Source of the DNA: Methanobrevibacter wolinii SH
Lineage (GTDB): Archaea > Methanobacteriota > Methanobacteria > Methanobacteriales > Methanobacteriaceae
NCBI RefSeq assembly: GCF_000621965.1
Contig: NZ_JHWX01000007.1
Span: forward strand, 62,001-126,000
Reading direction: 5' to 3'
DNA length: 64,000 nt
Position 1 is the first letter of the stretch, and each line of letters starts with the position of its first letter. Shown here piece after piece: positions 27,144-37,503 of the stretch. A program made the translations under genes and the position numbers. The notes below the pieces were generated by a model, which was not told where the DNA came from, ran no database searches, and saw only the letters and a program-made list of their open reading frames with translations.

Positions 27144-27710
27144 ATGAACTTTGATTTGTATAATATAGGTATACTCATTGCAGTATCTATTTATTTTATA
27201 CTACCTGCATATTTATCAAATAGTAGTGCTCTTATATTTGGTGGAGGAACACCTCTAGATTTTGGTAAAAAAACTAAAGATGGTATGGAACTTATTGGAC
27301 CAGGATGTACATGGAGAGGACTTATTGCTGGGACAATTATAGGAGGTATTGTAGGAGCCCTACAAGGAGCTTATACACCTTTACTTAAACAAGCATGTGG
27401 AAATATAATCCCATTTATAACATACTCTGGAATTACAAATGGATTATTTATAGGTTTAATACTTGGATTTGGAGCATTACTTGGTGATGCAATTGGTAGT
27501 TTTATTAAAAGAAGACTTGGTATTCCAAGAGGACATTCTGCCCCAATTCTTGATCAAATAGACTTTGCAGTAGTTGCATTAATATTAGTATCATTTTTCA
27601 TTCATCTTACAATTGAAATTGTAATAACAGTATTAATTATAACTATATTTATACATTTAATAGCAAACACAATTGCTTACTTAATTGGTGCAAAAGATGT
27701 ATGGTATTAA
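27144..27710 (+). CDS. carS: CDP-archaeol synthase CarS
   Basis: Membrane enzyme that activates digeranylgeranylglyceryl phosphate with CTP, giving CDP-archaeol for polar lipid synthesis. The 188-residue protein has about five membrane helices. It carries the CarS stretches GGGTPLDFGKKTKDGMELIG and GPGCTWRG, then RLGIPRGHSAPILDQIDF, all in cytoplasmic loops. The frame could open at TTG 27132, but that codon touches the ribosome site (TTGAGGAAA), so ATG 27144 is chosen. It is divergent from the Tes-like gene; the pair would supply successive steps of archaeal lipid maturation. Confidence 0.94.
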   Translation: MNFDLYNIGILIAVSIYFILPAYLSNSSALIFGGGTPLDFGKKTKDGMELIGPGCTWRGLIAGTIIGGIVGALQGAYTPLLKQACGNIIPFITYSGITNGLFIGLILGFGALLGDAIGSFIKRRLGIPRGHSAPILDQIDFAVVALILVSFFIHLTIEIVITVLIITIFIHLIANTIAYLIGAKDVWY

Positions 27711-28136
27711 ATTAAATACTTTCTATTTTTACTATTTTTTTAATAAACATTATTGATTTTAACTAATTTTACAATGATTAAATAATCACAAAAACTCTAA
27801 AATTAACTTTACTAAATTTACCCATAACAAAATAACAAATTCAAAAATTAATTTTATCAAATTTACCAATAATAAACAAATAAACACAAAAACTTTAATT
27901 TATTTAGCTAATTTTACTTATAATGATTAAATTAAAATCCAAATTTAAAAACAATTAACATAAATAATTTTAAAAAGGATAAATAAACAAAAAAATAAGT
28001 ATTAAACATATAAATTAAAAAAAAAGCCATAAAATCAATAATTTAAGAAAAAAATCATAAAAACTTTTAAAAAAAAAAATTAGTTAAAAGTATTAAATTT
28101 AAAACCTAAACAGATTTTTTAAAAAATAAGAAAAAC
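27711..28136. other. Convergent A+T-rich spacer
   Basis: This lies between the 3' ends of carS and mfnF. The plus strand is notably poor in G. Short imperfect repeats are visible (variants of AAAAATTAATTTTACTAAATTTACC near 27795-27870). No gene, RNA or clear terminator hairpin was found. Confidence 0.5.
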
Positions 28137-29180
28137 TTAAGAATTATTTCTTAAGTATTCTTCCATAAGAATTGCAGTACCAACAGCAGGTGCAACAACA
28201 CATTCTTCATCAGTTAAAAATTCATTCATTGATTTAACATTTAATCCTAAAGATTCTGCTGCAGGTTTATCTAAAATATCTTTTCCAAGACCAGTAGTAA
28301 CAATTGTATCAATATTTTCCCTTTTAGATACTTCACCAATTGCTTCTGCAATTTGTTTTATTTGAGTTTTATGGATTGTTTCACATAACTGTTTAATATC
28401 ATTTTTATTTAAGATATCTAAATCTGCACATAAAACTCTTGCAACACGTCTTGCACATTCAATCTTAGATTTACCTTCACCATCATAAGTACCACATACA
28501 TAATCATCTTCACTAATTAAGTCAAGAATTCTATAAACATCAGCAGTTTCTGCAAATAATTCAGAACCTACCCTATATTCAATAGTTTTACCATTTTTAC
28601 TAAGAGGTACTTTATATAAAAATGAACAAAGATTAGTTCTTAAAGTTCCAGTATATACTAATTCACCAGTACCTAATCTTTCCATATCTGAACGACCTTT
28701 AGCACATTCTTTACCATTTTTAACAGGTATAATATCAGTAGTAGTACTTCCAGTATCTACAAAAATACAATTATTTGAGATCTTTGCAGCTATAGGTGCT
28801 GTAGCAATCCAATTTGCAGCAGCAGCTTTTAATGGATTTTCTATAATACCATCAATATCTACTACTCCATCAAGAGTAACAAAACCTAATGGTAAATCAA
28901 ATAAATCATTAGCTTTATTTGCAATATCTAAAACTCCATCTTTTTTAGTTTCATATGCATCTACAAGTTCTGCAGTCATTGAAATACCTACACCATCAAG
29001 TTCATCAATTGGACATATTTTTTCAATAAGTTCAGTTAAAACAGTTTGTAAAGTATCATTATCACTCCACATGGGTAAATAAGATAAATCAATTTCTATA
29101 TTTTCAATTTCTCCATTATCAAAATTAATAATAGCTACCTTAGTGTTTGCTCCACCAATATCAAATCCTGCTATTTTCAT
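28137..29180 (-). CDS. mfnF: MfnF, methanofuran biosynthesis
   Basis: Catalyses the condensation that joins the furan methylamine unit to the tyramine-glutamate moiety of methanofuran. The 347-residue protein belongs to the hydantoinase/ASKHA-like family. The two phosphate-binding loops are FDIGGANTKVAI (6-17) and FVDTGSTTTDIIPV (about 145-158), followed by RSDMERLGTGELVYTG. The next gene upstream on the same strand is mfnD, which supports the assignment. AGAGGTTATT precedes the ATG. No missing residues noted. Confidence 0.9.
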   Translation of the reverse strand: MKIAGFDIGGANTKVAIINFDNGEIENIEIDLSYLPMWSDNDTLQTVLTELIEKICPIDELDGVGISMTAELVDAYETKKDGVLDIANKANDLFDLPLGFVTLDGVVDIDGIIENPLKAAAANWIATAPIAAKISNNCIFVDTGSTTTDIIPVKNGKECAKGRSDMERLGTGELVYTGTLRTNLCSFLYKVPLSKNGKTIEYRVGSELFAETADVYRILDLISEDDYVCGTYDGEGKSKIECARRVARVLCADLDILNKNDIKQLCETIHKTQIKQIAEAIGEVSKRENIDTIVTTGLGKDILDKPAAESLGLNVKSMNEFLTDEECVVAPAVGTAILMEEYLRNNS

Positions 29181-29586
29181 TAAAAATAACCTCTATAATA
29201 TTCAATAATAAATAATTAAACTCAAATCTAATTAATATAATAATTAAATTCAAGCAAAAATCTAACTAATATAAAACTTAAATAAACAATTTAAGTTAAA
29301 ATAAATCTAACTAATATAATACTTAAATAAAATAATTCAAGCTAAACTAAATTTAATCTAATAGATTAAAATATAAAACATTTAATCGCTTTTTAAAAAA
29401 AATAATTTTAAATAATTGTTTTTAATCATAAAATCTAAAATATTAATTTATATTATTCAAGTTTCAAATTTTAAATTTATTATTCTATATAAATAATATT
29501 AACTAATTTCTAAATTATAATATAATTAATAAGTTAATAATTTATGATAATATAAATTAAAAAAATTAGAAAAATAAAATAGAAAA
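29181..29586. repeat. Spacer with three degenerate repeats
   Basis: AAATCTAACTAATATAA-type strings recur at about 29224, 29258 and 29303, a degenerate small array. The rest of the mfnD-mfnF spacer is pure A+T and holds nothing recognisable. Confidence 0.5.
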
Positions 29587-30735
29587 TTAAATAGTTTCTA
29601 TTTTTAATTGACCATTATCTTTAATAAATTTTACACTAGATTTAAAGGACAAATCATCAATATCCTCAATAGATAATTTACCGTCTATTAAATCTATTAT
29701 AGTCTGTCCAATATTTATGTTTAAAACTTTTCTAAGACCTACATAAGGTGTTGTAAAACGTGAATTTATTTCAATAAGATATGGAATATAATCATCATTT
29801 TCTTCTTTTACTATTAAATCAACACCAACAAAACCTTTTAAACCTTCAATACTTTCAATGGCTTTTTTAGCAACTGCAAATATTTTATCTTTTGCTGGAT
29901 GATTATAAGGTAACTCACCACCAAGATAATTACCTACATCATTTTTTAAACTAACATACTGCTTATTTAAACTAATAGGTAAAGCTTTTTTTCCATCAGA
30001 AAGAAGACTTACACTTAAAACTTCACCTTCAACAAATTCTTGAACTAAGATACCATTTCCTTCAGGGAATAAATCATCTAATTCATCAATGTCAGATTTA
30101 CTAGAAATAATTTTAATATTTTCACAATCAACACCATTTAATGGTTTTGCAATTAATTTATTCTTAATTTCTAAATCATCAGGAATAGGACCTACTTCAC
30201 AATTTTCTCCAGGAACATTAATTGCTTTAAGATTGTATTCAATTGGTTTTTTCCAATATATCTTTGGATTATTTATAACTTTATAAGTTAAAGGTAAAGA
30301 ATCACATTTATATTGTAATGCCATAAATGTTTCAAATTTATCAGAACAAATTCTAGTTGATTCTGTATCAGAAACATAAAGTTTTACATTATTTTCTTCT
30401 AAAAAATGAGTAATATCATATAAGTTATTATCTTCTTCAGAAGAAATAAATATAGACCTATTAAATTTATTTACATTATCTATTAAAAAATCTTCTAATG
30501 CATTTTCACTTTTATCTTCATCTAAAATAATTAAATTAAGATTTTTATCTTTTCCAAGATAAGAATACTTTTTACTTAATAATAAGTAAACATCTTCATT
30601 TTCTAAATCATCAACTAAACCACTAATAAGAGCAGCAGCTTCAGAACTTATACATAAATCATCTAATCCAGTAGCAGTATAATATTCAAATACTAATATT
30701 GAATCCTCATTTACATTACTTAAATCATATTCCAT
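29587..30735 (-). CDS. mfnD: Tyramine-glutamate ligase MfnD
   Basis: ATP-grasp ligase that links tyramine to the gamma-carboxyl of glutamate in methanofuran synthesis. The 382-residue protein opens with the MfnD-like ILVFEYYTATGLDD, has a CPSase-type ATP-grasp core (LIAKPLNGVDCENI, ILVQEFVEGEVLSVSLL) and the late metal-binding stretch PYLIEINSRFTTPYVGLRK. Glu and Asn of EINSRF would hold the magnesium ions. mfnF follows on the same strand with a 400-bp spacer, so they are neighbours but perhaps separately transcribed. Confidence 0.9.
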   Translation of the reverse strand: MEYDLSNVNEDSILVFEYYTATGLDDLCISSEAAALISGLVDDLENEDVYLLLSKKYSYLGKDKNLNLIILDEDKSENALEDFLIDNVNKFNRSIFISSEEDNNLYDITHFLEENNVKLYVSDTESTRICSDKFETFMALQYKCDSLPLTYKVINNPKIYWKKPIEYNLKAINVPGENCEVGPIPDDLEIKNKLIAKPLNGVDCENIKIISSKSDIDELDDLFPEGNGILVQEFVEGEVLSVSLLSDGKKALPISLNKQYVSLKNDVGNYLGGELPYNHPAKDKIFAVAKKAIESIEGLKGFVGVDLIVKEENDDYIPYLIEINSRFTTPYVGLRKVLNINIGQTIIDLIDGKLSIEDIDDLSFKSSVKFIKDNGQLKIETI

Positions 30736-30802
30736 GATATCATCTATTAAATAGTTATAATTTTAAAAGAGCATAAATTAAAATTTTACTTAATCATATT
30801 AG

Positions 30803-32119
30803 TTAATTATTATATTTATTAAATAATATAATTGAATCCTTAATATTTGTGTTTTCTTGTGGGAAAACCATCTTATCTTCTTTATATATTACCCTTACTA
30901 AAGTATTATATTTATCTTCAAATTCTTTAACAGTAATATCTTCAGATATTTGTTTCATTTCAACTTTAAACCCGGAATATATTGTTTCAGGAGATTCAAT
31001 TTTCAAATTATCTTTATTATAAGCATCTTCAATAATATCTAACATTTGACTAGCTGCATTACCATTACCATATGGGTTTTTAGCATTTTTCATTTTATTA
31101 TAAAAATCTTTATCATTTAAAATTTTACTTGCTGTTTTAAGAATATAATCTTTATCAGCACCTACAAGAATATTTCCACCTGCTTCTACAGTTTCAGGCC
31201 TTTCTGTATTATATCTTAATGTTAATGCAGGTACATCAAGAGTAATTGCTTCTTCTTGAAGGCCTCCAGAATCAGTTAAAATCATTATAGATTTTGAAAT
31301 CAATACTAAAAAATCAAGATAACCAATCGGTTTTGTTATGTGAATATGTTCTTCATTTGCTAAGTCATCATAAAGACCAAATTTTTCTAATGTTTTTTTA
31401 GTTCTTGGATGAATAGGGAAAACAATATTAAAGTCTTTTAATTCATGTAATGCACTAATAATACTGTGTAATCTTTCTTTGTCATCTACATTTTCTGCTC
31501 TATGCATAGTTAATGTAATAATATTATTAAGATTATTAAGCCCTAAATCATCAATAATAGTACTTGTTTTCTTAGCAATCTTAAGATTCCTATAACATGT
31601 ATCAACTACACTATTACCTGTAATAAATATATCTTTTGGAGAATATCCTTCAAGAATAAGATTAATTGCTGATTCTTCTGTTGGAACAAAATAAAAATAA
31701 GAACAGTCATCTGCAGCCATCCTATTAATTTCCTCTGGCATAGATACATCAAAAGATCTAAGACCTGCTTCTACATGACCTACAGGAATATGTAACTTTT
31801 GAGCAACAAGTGCACCTGCAAGTACTGCATTTGTATCTCCTTGAACAAGTATAATATCCGGTTTTTCATCTATTAAAACTTCCTCAATACCTTTCATCAT
31901 AAGACCTGTTTGTTTTCCATGAGAACCAGAACCTACATGAATATTATAATTAGGTTTTGGAAGTTCTAAATCTATAAAAAAGTTTTCACTCATTTCTTTA
32001 TCATAATGTTGACCAGTATGAATTAAAAGTAATTCATGACCTCTATCTTGAATTTCATCAATTACAGGAGCCATCTTGATTATTTCTGGTCTAGTGCCTA
32101 ATATAACACCAATTTTCAT
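30803..32119 (-). CDS. wecB: UDP-GlcNAc 2-epimerase (non-hydrolysing)
   Basis: Interconverts UDP-N-acetylglucosamine and UDP-N-acetylmannosamine for surface glycans. GT-B fold with [20 protein letters not shown] at the start, [25 protein letters not shown] and DSGGLQEEA (about 276-284), all expected catalytic regions. At 438 residues it is about 65 longer than the usual 370; the extra C-terminal tail ([20 protein letters not shown] onward) has no recognised domain. GTG 32128 is inside the ribosome site GGGTGATT, so ATG 32119 is used. Together with the GT4 gene it suggests N-acetylmannosamine-derived glycans. Confidence 0.91.
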   Translation of the reverse strand: MKIGVILGTRPEIIKMAPVIDEIQDRGHELLLIHTGQHYDKEMSENFFIDLELPKPNYNIHVGSGSHGKQTGLMMKGIEEVLIDEKPDIILVQGDTNAVLAGALVAQKLHIPVGHVEAGLRSFDVSMPEEINRMAADDCSYFYFVPTEESAINLILEGYSPKDIFITGNSVVDTCYRNLKIAKKTSTIIDDLGLNNLNNIITLTMHRAENVDDKERLHSIISALHELKDFNIVFPIHPRTKKTLEKFGLYDDLANEEHIHITKPIGYLDFLVLISKSIMILTDSGGLQEEAITLDVPALTLRYNTERPETVEAGGNILVGADKDYILKTASKILNDKDFYNKMKNAKNPYGNGNAASQMLDIIEDAYNKDNLKIESPETIYSGFKVEMKQISEDITVKEFEDKYNTLVRVIYKEDKMVFPQENTNIKDSIILFNKYNN

Positions 32120-32460
32120 AATAATCACCCTTTTAAAATTTAATAATATAATATTAAACTTTTAGTTAAATATAATTTATTTTTAATTAATTAATTTTAA
32201 AATTAAAATAATAAATCTATTAAAATAATTTTATTCTGAAATTTGAGTTTTGTATAGTTTATTTCTAAAATAAAATAATTATATATAAGATTTAATTGTT
32301 TTATAAGATTTAAATAATTTAAAACAAATTTATACCTAAATCAATAATAATAATAATAATATAAAATAAAACTATACCAATATAATATGATTTAAAACAA
32401 AACAATATATACAATATAATTTAAAACAAATACTAAAAAATCATTTAATGCTATTTAAAA
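32120..32460. other. A+T-rich spacer, wecB to truA
   Basis: No gene is visible. A run of AAT triplets lies at 32340-32360, and ATAATTTAAAACAAA recurs near 32380 and 32410. The wecB promoter must lie here, but no TATA box is distinctive. Confidence 0.45.
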
Positions 32461-33351
32461 TTAAAAACTATTAAGCATACATTCAACAATAGAATATTTT
32501 CTTTGATAATCAACAAGTTTTAAAGCAAGATAACGTTTGAACTTTTCAACTGCATAATCATCATAAGTGAATTTAATATTATCATAAATTGTATCCATTA
32601 ATATTAAATTTTCAGCTTCAAGTACCTTAATAAGTGCTCTAGGTTCATCTTTTTCTGGATTTAAAAAATGTTCTATTTGATCCATATCCATATTACCTAC
32701 AGCATATTCTGTAAATACACGCATCATTTTACGAATCATATTCCATAAAAAGCTTTCTCCATAAATATCAACAAATATTGGAGTATATGTTTCATTAAGA
32801 CTAGAAAAATCTTGATTACTATTAAAATTGTTAGCTTTAGAATTACGAAACATACGTTTATCAGGCTTAATATTAGGAGATGTAATATTGATTTTATCAA
32901 TTGTTCTTACTGTAGTTTTTTGATATCTTTTAGTGAAGTTTGTAAAATCATGCTTACCTTCAAATACTCTTGCTACTTCATTTAACTTATTAATATCTAA
33001 ATCATTTCTAAATAAAATATATCTATACCATCTTTGTTTTGCATATCTTGGTTTAAATCCATATCTTACAGGTGCAGTTCCAATAAATTGAACATCATCT
33101 GGAAGATAATTATTAATTTTATTTATATAAATTTCTTCTTCAGTCTGAAAACTAATAACATTACCTAAACTATTTACACCTGCATCAGTTCTACCTGCAA
33201 TACGAAATCTTGCATCTTTAAGATTATTAATATAACCAATTTCAGTTAAAGTATCTATAATTTCACCTTCAACTGTTCTTACATCAGGTTGTCTTTGAAA
33301 ACCATTAAAATTTGAACCAATATAAGCTACTTTAAATGCTGTCCTTTTCAT
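32461..33351 (-). CDS. truA: tRNA pseudouridine synthase TruA
   Basis: Converts uridines at tRNA positions 38-40 to pseudouridine. The 296-residue protein has the catalytic Asp56 in AGRTDAGVNSLGNVISF, the N-terminal KVAYIGSNFNGFQRQP, the RNA-binding motif RYAKQRWYRYILF and the C-terminal SFLWNMIRKMMRV. Length is slightly above bacterial TruA because of an insertion near 165-185. GTGAT precedes the ATG. It stands alone between wecB and the ABC importer operon. Confidence 0.93.
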   Translation of the reverse strand: MKRTAFKVAYIGSNFNGFQRQPDVRTVEGEIIDTLTEIGYINNLKDARFRIAGRTDAGVNSLGNVISFQTEEEIYINKINNYLPDDVQFIGTAPVRYGFKPRYAKQRWYRYILFRNDLDINKLNEVARVFEGKHDFTNFTKRYQKTTVRTIDKINITSPNIKPDKRMFRNSKANNFNSNQDFSSLNETYTPIFVDIYGESFLWNMIRKMMRVFTEYAVGNMDMDQIEHFLNPEKDEPRALIKVLEAENLILMDTIYDNIKFTYDDYAVEKFKRYLALKLVDYQRKYSIVECMLNSF

Positions 33352-33852
33352 AATATCACAGAATAGTTTAGTTTATATTTAATTTCTATTTGAAATCATT
33401 TATATTTATTATTAATTTAGAATATTAAAAGTAATAAAAAATAAGAGTTTATTATAAAAATCATCTTAAAAGTTTAAAAATAAGATTTTATTATAAAATT
33501 ATTCTTAAAAAACTTAAAATAAATATAAAAAATAAAATTTTAATATGGAAATCATCTTAAAATCTAATTTAAGATAAAAATTTATTTTTAATTTAAAAAT
33601 AATATATTTAATTAAATAATTTTAAAAAAATAGACATCTTATAAATTATATAAATAAAAAATCAGATTACTACATAAATAAATATAATAAAGAAAAAATA
33701 AACAATAAATAAAAGAGAAATAACAATAAATAACATACCATTCAAAAATAAAACAAAAATCAATAAATAACCTAAACCCAAACAAAAATAAATAACATAC
33801 TATTCAAAAATAAAGCAAAAAAATAGATAAAAAAACAATATTAAATGACTTA
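33352..33852. repeat. Spacer with two imperfect tandem repeats
   Basis: AATAAATAACATAC followed by ATTCAAAAATAAA recurs near 33725 and 33785 (period about 60). A second imperfect family (TTATTATAAAA followed by CATCTTAAAA) spans 33440-33580. The part next to the ABC gene's stop is G-free on the plus strand. No gene is seen. Confidence 0.55.
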
Positions 33853-34461
33853 TTATTTATTTAAGTCTTCTAATAATATTGTTCTATCAGTTAGTATATT
33901 AAGTAATTTAATATCATGACTTACAACTAAAACTCCAATCTTATATTTTCTTGCATACTTTAATAGACTATCCCAAATTTGTACCTGTGTTACAGCATCT
34001 AACATAGTTGTAATCTCATCAGCAATTATAAATTTTGTTTCAGGATTTAAAGCTCTTAAAATACTGAATCTTTGCAATTCACCACCAGATAATTCAGAAG
34101 GATATCTATTAAACCATTCCCTTTTTATACCAAATTCATCTAAAATTTCTTCTGAAGGATCCCATGACTCTTTTAGAATATTACCCATTGTCCAACGTGG
34201 ATTCATTATCTTTTCAGGATGTTGATAAATTAATTGAATAGGATTAAAACCTTTTTTAATTTCCATATCATTTAATAAAACTTTACCTTTATAAGAATCC
34301 ATAAAACCAGTTAGAATCTTACAAAAAGTACTTTTTCCAGAACCACTATCTCCAAATAAACCTAAAACTTCATTATTATTCATAATAAAATTAACATCAT
34401 TTAAGATTGTCTTTTTCGAATTATATCCAAATGATATATCTTCTGTTTTTAATGTTTCCAT
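33853..34461 (-). CDS. ABC importer ATPase 2 (DppF/NikE type, short)
   Basis: ATP-binding subunit of a peptide/nickel-type ABC importer. Walker A is GDSGSGKST (37-45), the signature is LSGGELQRF (about 121-129), Walker B is FIIADE and the H-loop is VVSHD. At 202 residues it lacks the C-terminal oligopeptide-transporter extension that the partner ATPase has, giving an asymmetric pair like NikD/NikE. It is the last gene of a five-gene operon, 20 bp after the other ATPase. Confidence 0.9.
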   Translation of the reverse strand: METLKTEDISFGYNSKKTILNDVNFIMNNNEVLGLFGDSGSGKSTFCKILTGFMDSYKGKVLLNDMEIKKGFNPIQLIYQHPEKIMNPRWTMGNILKESWDPSEEILDEFGIKREWFNRYPSELSGGELQRFSILRALNPETKFIIADEITTMLDAVTQVQIWDSLLKYARKYKIGVLVVSHDIKLLNILTDRTILLEDLNK

Positions 34462-34481
34462 AATATAACTTCCAAAAATAT

Positions 34482-35432
34482 TTATAATTCTTTAGTAATA
34501 GGATGATAACATCTTACAAAACTTTTTCCTATTTTAGTTAATGGTGGGACTTCTTTTATACATTCAACAGTTTTATATTCACAATTATCTTGATAAGGAC
34601 AACCTTTAGGAATATTTAAATAAGATGGTTGGTGACCTTTAGTTAATTTAAATCCATTTTCAGGTAATGCATTAAACAATGCTTTTGTATATGGATGTAG
34701 AAGATTTTCATCATTAAACATGAAATTTTTAGTTTCTGTAATCTCAATAATATAACCTAAATACAAAATAGCTATCCTATCACTTGTTTTAATAGCTGTA
34801 TCAATATCATGAGTAATTAAAAGAATACTTGCACCATTATTTTTTAAGTCAATTAAATCATTAATTGTTTCTTTAACTGATTTTTTATCTAAACCTGGAG
34901 TAGGTTCATCTGCAATAATAATCCTTGGATTATTTAATAATGCTGTTGAAATTAATACTTTCCTTGCCATTCCCCCAGATAATTGATGAGGATACATATC
35001 TCCAACACTTTTATCTAAATTATATTTTTTAAATATTTCTTCTTGTTTTTTTAATTTTTCATTTTTTAAATATTCGTCTTCAACATAACCAATAGCTTGA
35101 TACTTAACTTTCATCAATGGATTTAAATAATTTACAGATTGAGGAATTAAACTAATTATATCTCCTCTTAATTTTTCTTGTAATTTACTATCTAATTTTT
35201 CATCTTTATAATAAATTGAACCTTTAACCTTTGCATTAGGAGGTAATATTCCAAGTATTCCATGAGCAAGTAAACTTTTACCAGAACCACTTGAACCTAA
35301 TACTGCTAATATTTCATCTTCATATAAATCAAGAGTTAAATCAGATATAACCTTTAATTTTCTCTGTTCAAGACCTTTAAAATATTGAGTAAATCCAATT
35401 GAAAGATTATTAATTTTTAATAATTTATTCAT
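34482..35432 (-). CDS. ABC importer ATPase 1 (DppD/NikD type)
   Basis: A 316-residue ATPase with Walker A GSSGSGKS (about 45-52), signature LSGGMARKV, Walker B IIIADEPTPGLD and the C-terminal oligopeptide-family extension. That tail carries four Cys (in CPYQDNCEYKTVEC and RCYHP), as in the metal-cluster-bearing tails of DppD-like ATPases. AAGAGGTTAGATA precedes the ATG. It pairs with the shorter ATPase downstream. Confidence 0.91.
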   Translation of the reverse strand: MNKLLKINNLSIGFTQYFKGLEQRKLKVISDLTLDLYEDEILAVLGSSGSGKSLLAHGILGILPPNAKVKGSIYYKDEKLDSKLQEKLRGDIISLIPQSVNYLNPLMKVKYQAIGYVEDEYLKNEKLKKQEEIFKKYNLDKSVGDMYPHQLSGGMARKVLISTALLNNPRIIIADEPTPGLDKKSVKETINDLIDLKNNGASILLITHDIDTAIKTSDRIAILYLGYIIEITETKNFMFNDENLLHPYTKALFNALPENGFKLTKGHQPSYLNIPKGCPYQDNCEYKTVECIKEVPPLTKIGKSFVRCYHPITKEL

Positions 35433-35499
35433 TATCTAACCTCTTAAAACATTTATTAAAAACACATAAATCTAAAATAAATTTAAAATTATAAAAGGA

Positions 35500-36360
35500 T
35501 TATGTATTAGTAGTTTGAGGATTCAACAATTTATGAACATTTTCACCAATTAAATCAAATAATAATACAATAAATAATAAAGATAAACCTGGATAAAATG
35601 CTAACCACCATGCACCAGTACTTAAATATCCCATTGCTTCAGCTAGTATAATACCTATTGCAGGTTCATGTGGAGAAAGTCCAAAACCTAAAAAGGATAT
35701 ACTTGCTTCATGCATTATAGCATGTGGAAACATCAATATTACACCAATTATTATTTGAGAAATTACAAGTGGGAAAATATGTTTTTTAATAATCCACCAT
35801 TTACTTTTTCCTAATTGTTCAGATAATTTAATAAACTCACTAGTTTTAATTTTTTTAATTTCTGCTCTTAAAACCCTTGCAAGAGGAGTCCAATGTGTTA
35901 ATCCAACACCTAATATTACACCATAAAATCCACCACCACAACTAATTGAAATCAATATTATAAGTAGTATATGAGGAATAGATCCAAACAAATCAATTAC
36001 AGCAGCTACAAATTCATCTGTAATAGAATTAATACTAGATAATGAACCAAGAATTATTGCAATAATAGTACTTATAATAGATGCAAATGCACCAACACCT
36101 AAACTAATACCAAGCCCTAATATTGTTCTTGTAAACATATCTCTACCCATCCAATCAGTACCAAATATATGTTCAAATGATGGAGCTTGATTAATATTTG
36201 AAAAATCTGTTGTAAGCGCTGTTTGAGAATTAATAAAGAAATTACTTAAAAAAACAGAAATTAAAATCAATGATGCAATCAAGATTATAATAAGTGTTTT
36301 TGTCCTTAAATTAGCATGATATAATAACCATGGTTTATTTTCTTTTTTATTATTAAACAT
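35500..36360 (-). CDS. ABC importer permease 2 (DppC/NikC type)
   Basis: A 286-residue membrane subunit with the N-terminal helix and cytoplasmic stretch of DppC proteins (FEHIFGTDWMGRDMFTRTIL, about 63-82), five further helices, and the ATPase-coupling loop around RVLRAEIKKIKTSEFIKLSE. AAGAGGTAT precedes the ATG. It lies 12 bp after the first permease gene. Confidence 0.91.
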   Translation of the reverse strand: MFNNKKENKPWLLYHANLRTKTLIIILIASLILISVFLSNFFINSQTALTTDFSNINQAPSFEHIFGTDWMGRDMFTRTILGLGISLGVGAFASIISTIIAIILGSLSSINSITDEFVAAVIDLFGSIPHILLIILISISCGGGFYGVILGVGLTHWTPLARVLRAEIKKIKTSEFIKLSEQLGKSKWWIIKKHIFPLVISQIIIGVILMFPHAIMHEASISFLGFGLSPHEPAIGIILAEAMGYLSTGAWWLAFYPGLSLLFIVLLFDLIGENVHKLLNPQTTNT

Positions 36361-36372
36361 AATTTATACCTC

Positions 36373-37368
36373 TTAATATTTTACATCAAATGATTCATTT
36401 TCTTTAATTCTTGGATCTACAAAGTAATATAAAATATCTGCAATAAGATTTCCTAAAAATACAAATATTGCACTTATAAGAACGATACCAAGTAAAAGAG
36501 GAACATCACTTTGAAGACCTGCTGCTACAGCAGTTTGTCCAATACCTGGATAAGAAAATACTTGTTCAACAAGCACTGCACCACCAAATAATTCACTAAA
36601 TGATAAAAATTGAAGAGTTAATGCTGGAAGTAATATATTTCTTAATGCTTGTCTTTCAATTAATGGCCAACCAGATTCTCCCCTTGCTTTTGCAAATAAT
36701 ATATAATCAGATGATAAAACTTCAACTAATTCATTTCTAGTATACATTGCAATAGGAGCAACACCTACAAGACTTAAAGTTAATACTGGAAGCACTAACC
36801 TTGCTAACCATTGCCATATTGTTACATTAGATTCCATAATTCCTATAGGAACTCCAAGACCAACAGGGAACCAAGCTAATTCTACACCAAATATTATCAA
36901 TATAAGTAAACCAATCCAAAATGAAGGTGCAGACTGTAATATATAACAATAAAATTTAACAAGCTTATCAATCCAAGTACCTCTATTTTTACCTGCTACA
37001 ACACCAAGTAAAAATCCAATTAAACCACTGATAATCCAAGAAATTGCCATTAAAACTATTGATGCTTCAAATTTTTCAAGGATAACTTGAGAAACAGGTA
37101 TACGATAAATTAAAGAAGTACCTAAATTTCCATGTAATAAATTAATTAACCAATTCCAAATTTTAGTAGTAATTGGTTGACCTACACCCCAATATTGCTC
37201 AAGTGCTGCTCGTTGAGCTTCACTTACTGCAGACTGTTGAAGATAAATATTAACAGGATCAATAGGTGATAAATCTATAAGAATAAAACTAAAAATAGCT
37301 ACAGCAATCATCAATACAATAAAATGTATCGTTTTATTTCGAATAAAATAAAGCATTTTTCTATTCAA
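36373..37368 (-). CDS. ABC importer permease 1 (DppB/NikB type)
   Basis: A 331-residue membrane subunit with six helices and the DppB signature ARGESGWPLIERQALRN near 228-245, the ATPase-coupling loop. The start is TTG at 37368: GGAGG lies nine bases before it, whereas the next ATG (37356) is 21 bases away. A 335-bp spacer with a 51-bp tandem repeat separates it from the binding-protein gene. Confidence 0.9.
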   Translation of the reverse strand: MNRKMLYFIRNKTIHFIVLMIAVAIFSFILIDLSPIDPVNIYLQQSAVSEAQRAALEQYWGVGQPITTKIWNWLINLLHGNLGTSLIYRIPVSQVILEKFEASIVLMAISWIISGLIGFLLGVVAGKNRGTWIDKLVKFYCYILQSAPSFWIGLLILIIFGVELAWFPVGLGVPIGIMESNVTIWQWLARLVLPVLTLSLVGVAPIAMYTRNELVEVLSSDYILFAKARGESGWPLIERQALRNILLPALTLQFLSFSELFGGAVLVEQVFSYPGIGQTAVAAGLQSDVPLLLGIVLISAIFVFLGNLIADILYYFVDPRIKENESFDVKY

Positions 37369-37401
37369 TAAAAATAACCTCCATTAAATAATACTAAAAT
37401 T

Positions 37402-37503
37402 AAATAAAAATTTTAATCAATAATAAGCAAATCCTAACTAATTACCTATTAAAAATAAAAATTTTAATCAATAATAAGCAAATCCTAACTAATTACCTAT
37501 TAA
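37402..37503. repeat. Tandem duplication, 51-bp period
   Basis: Two identical 51-base units (37402-37452 and 37453-37503) beginning AAATAAAAATTTTAATCAAT, with a partial third. They lie inside the ABC operon between the binding protein and first permease genes, so they are probably transcribed and could set relative expression. Confidence 0.93.
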
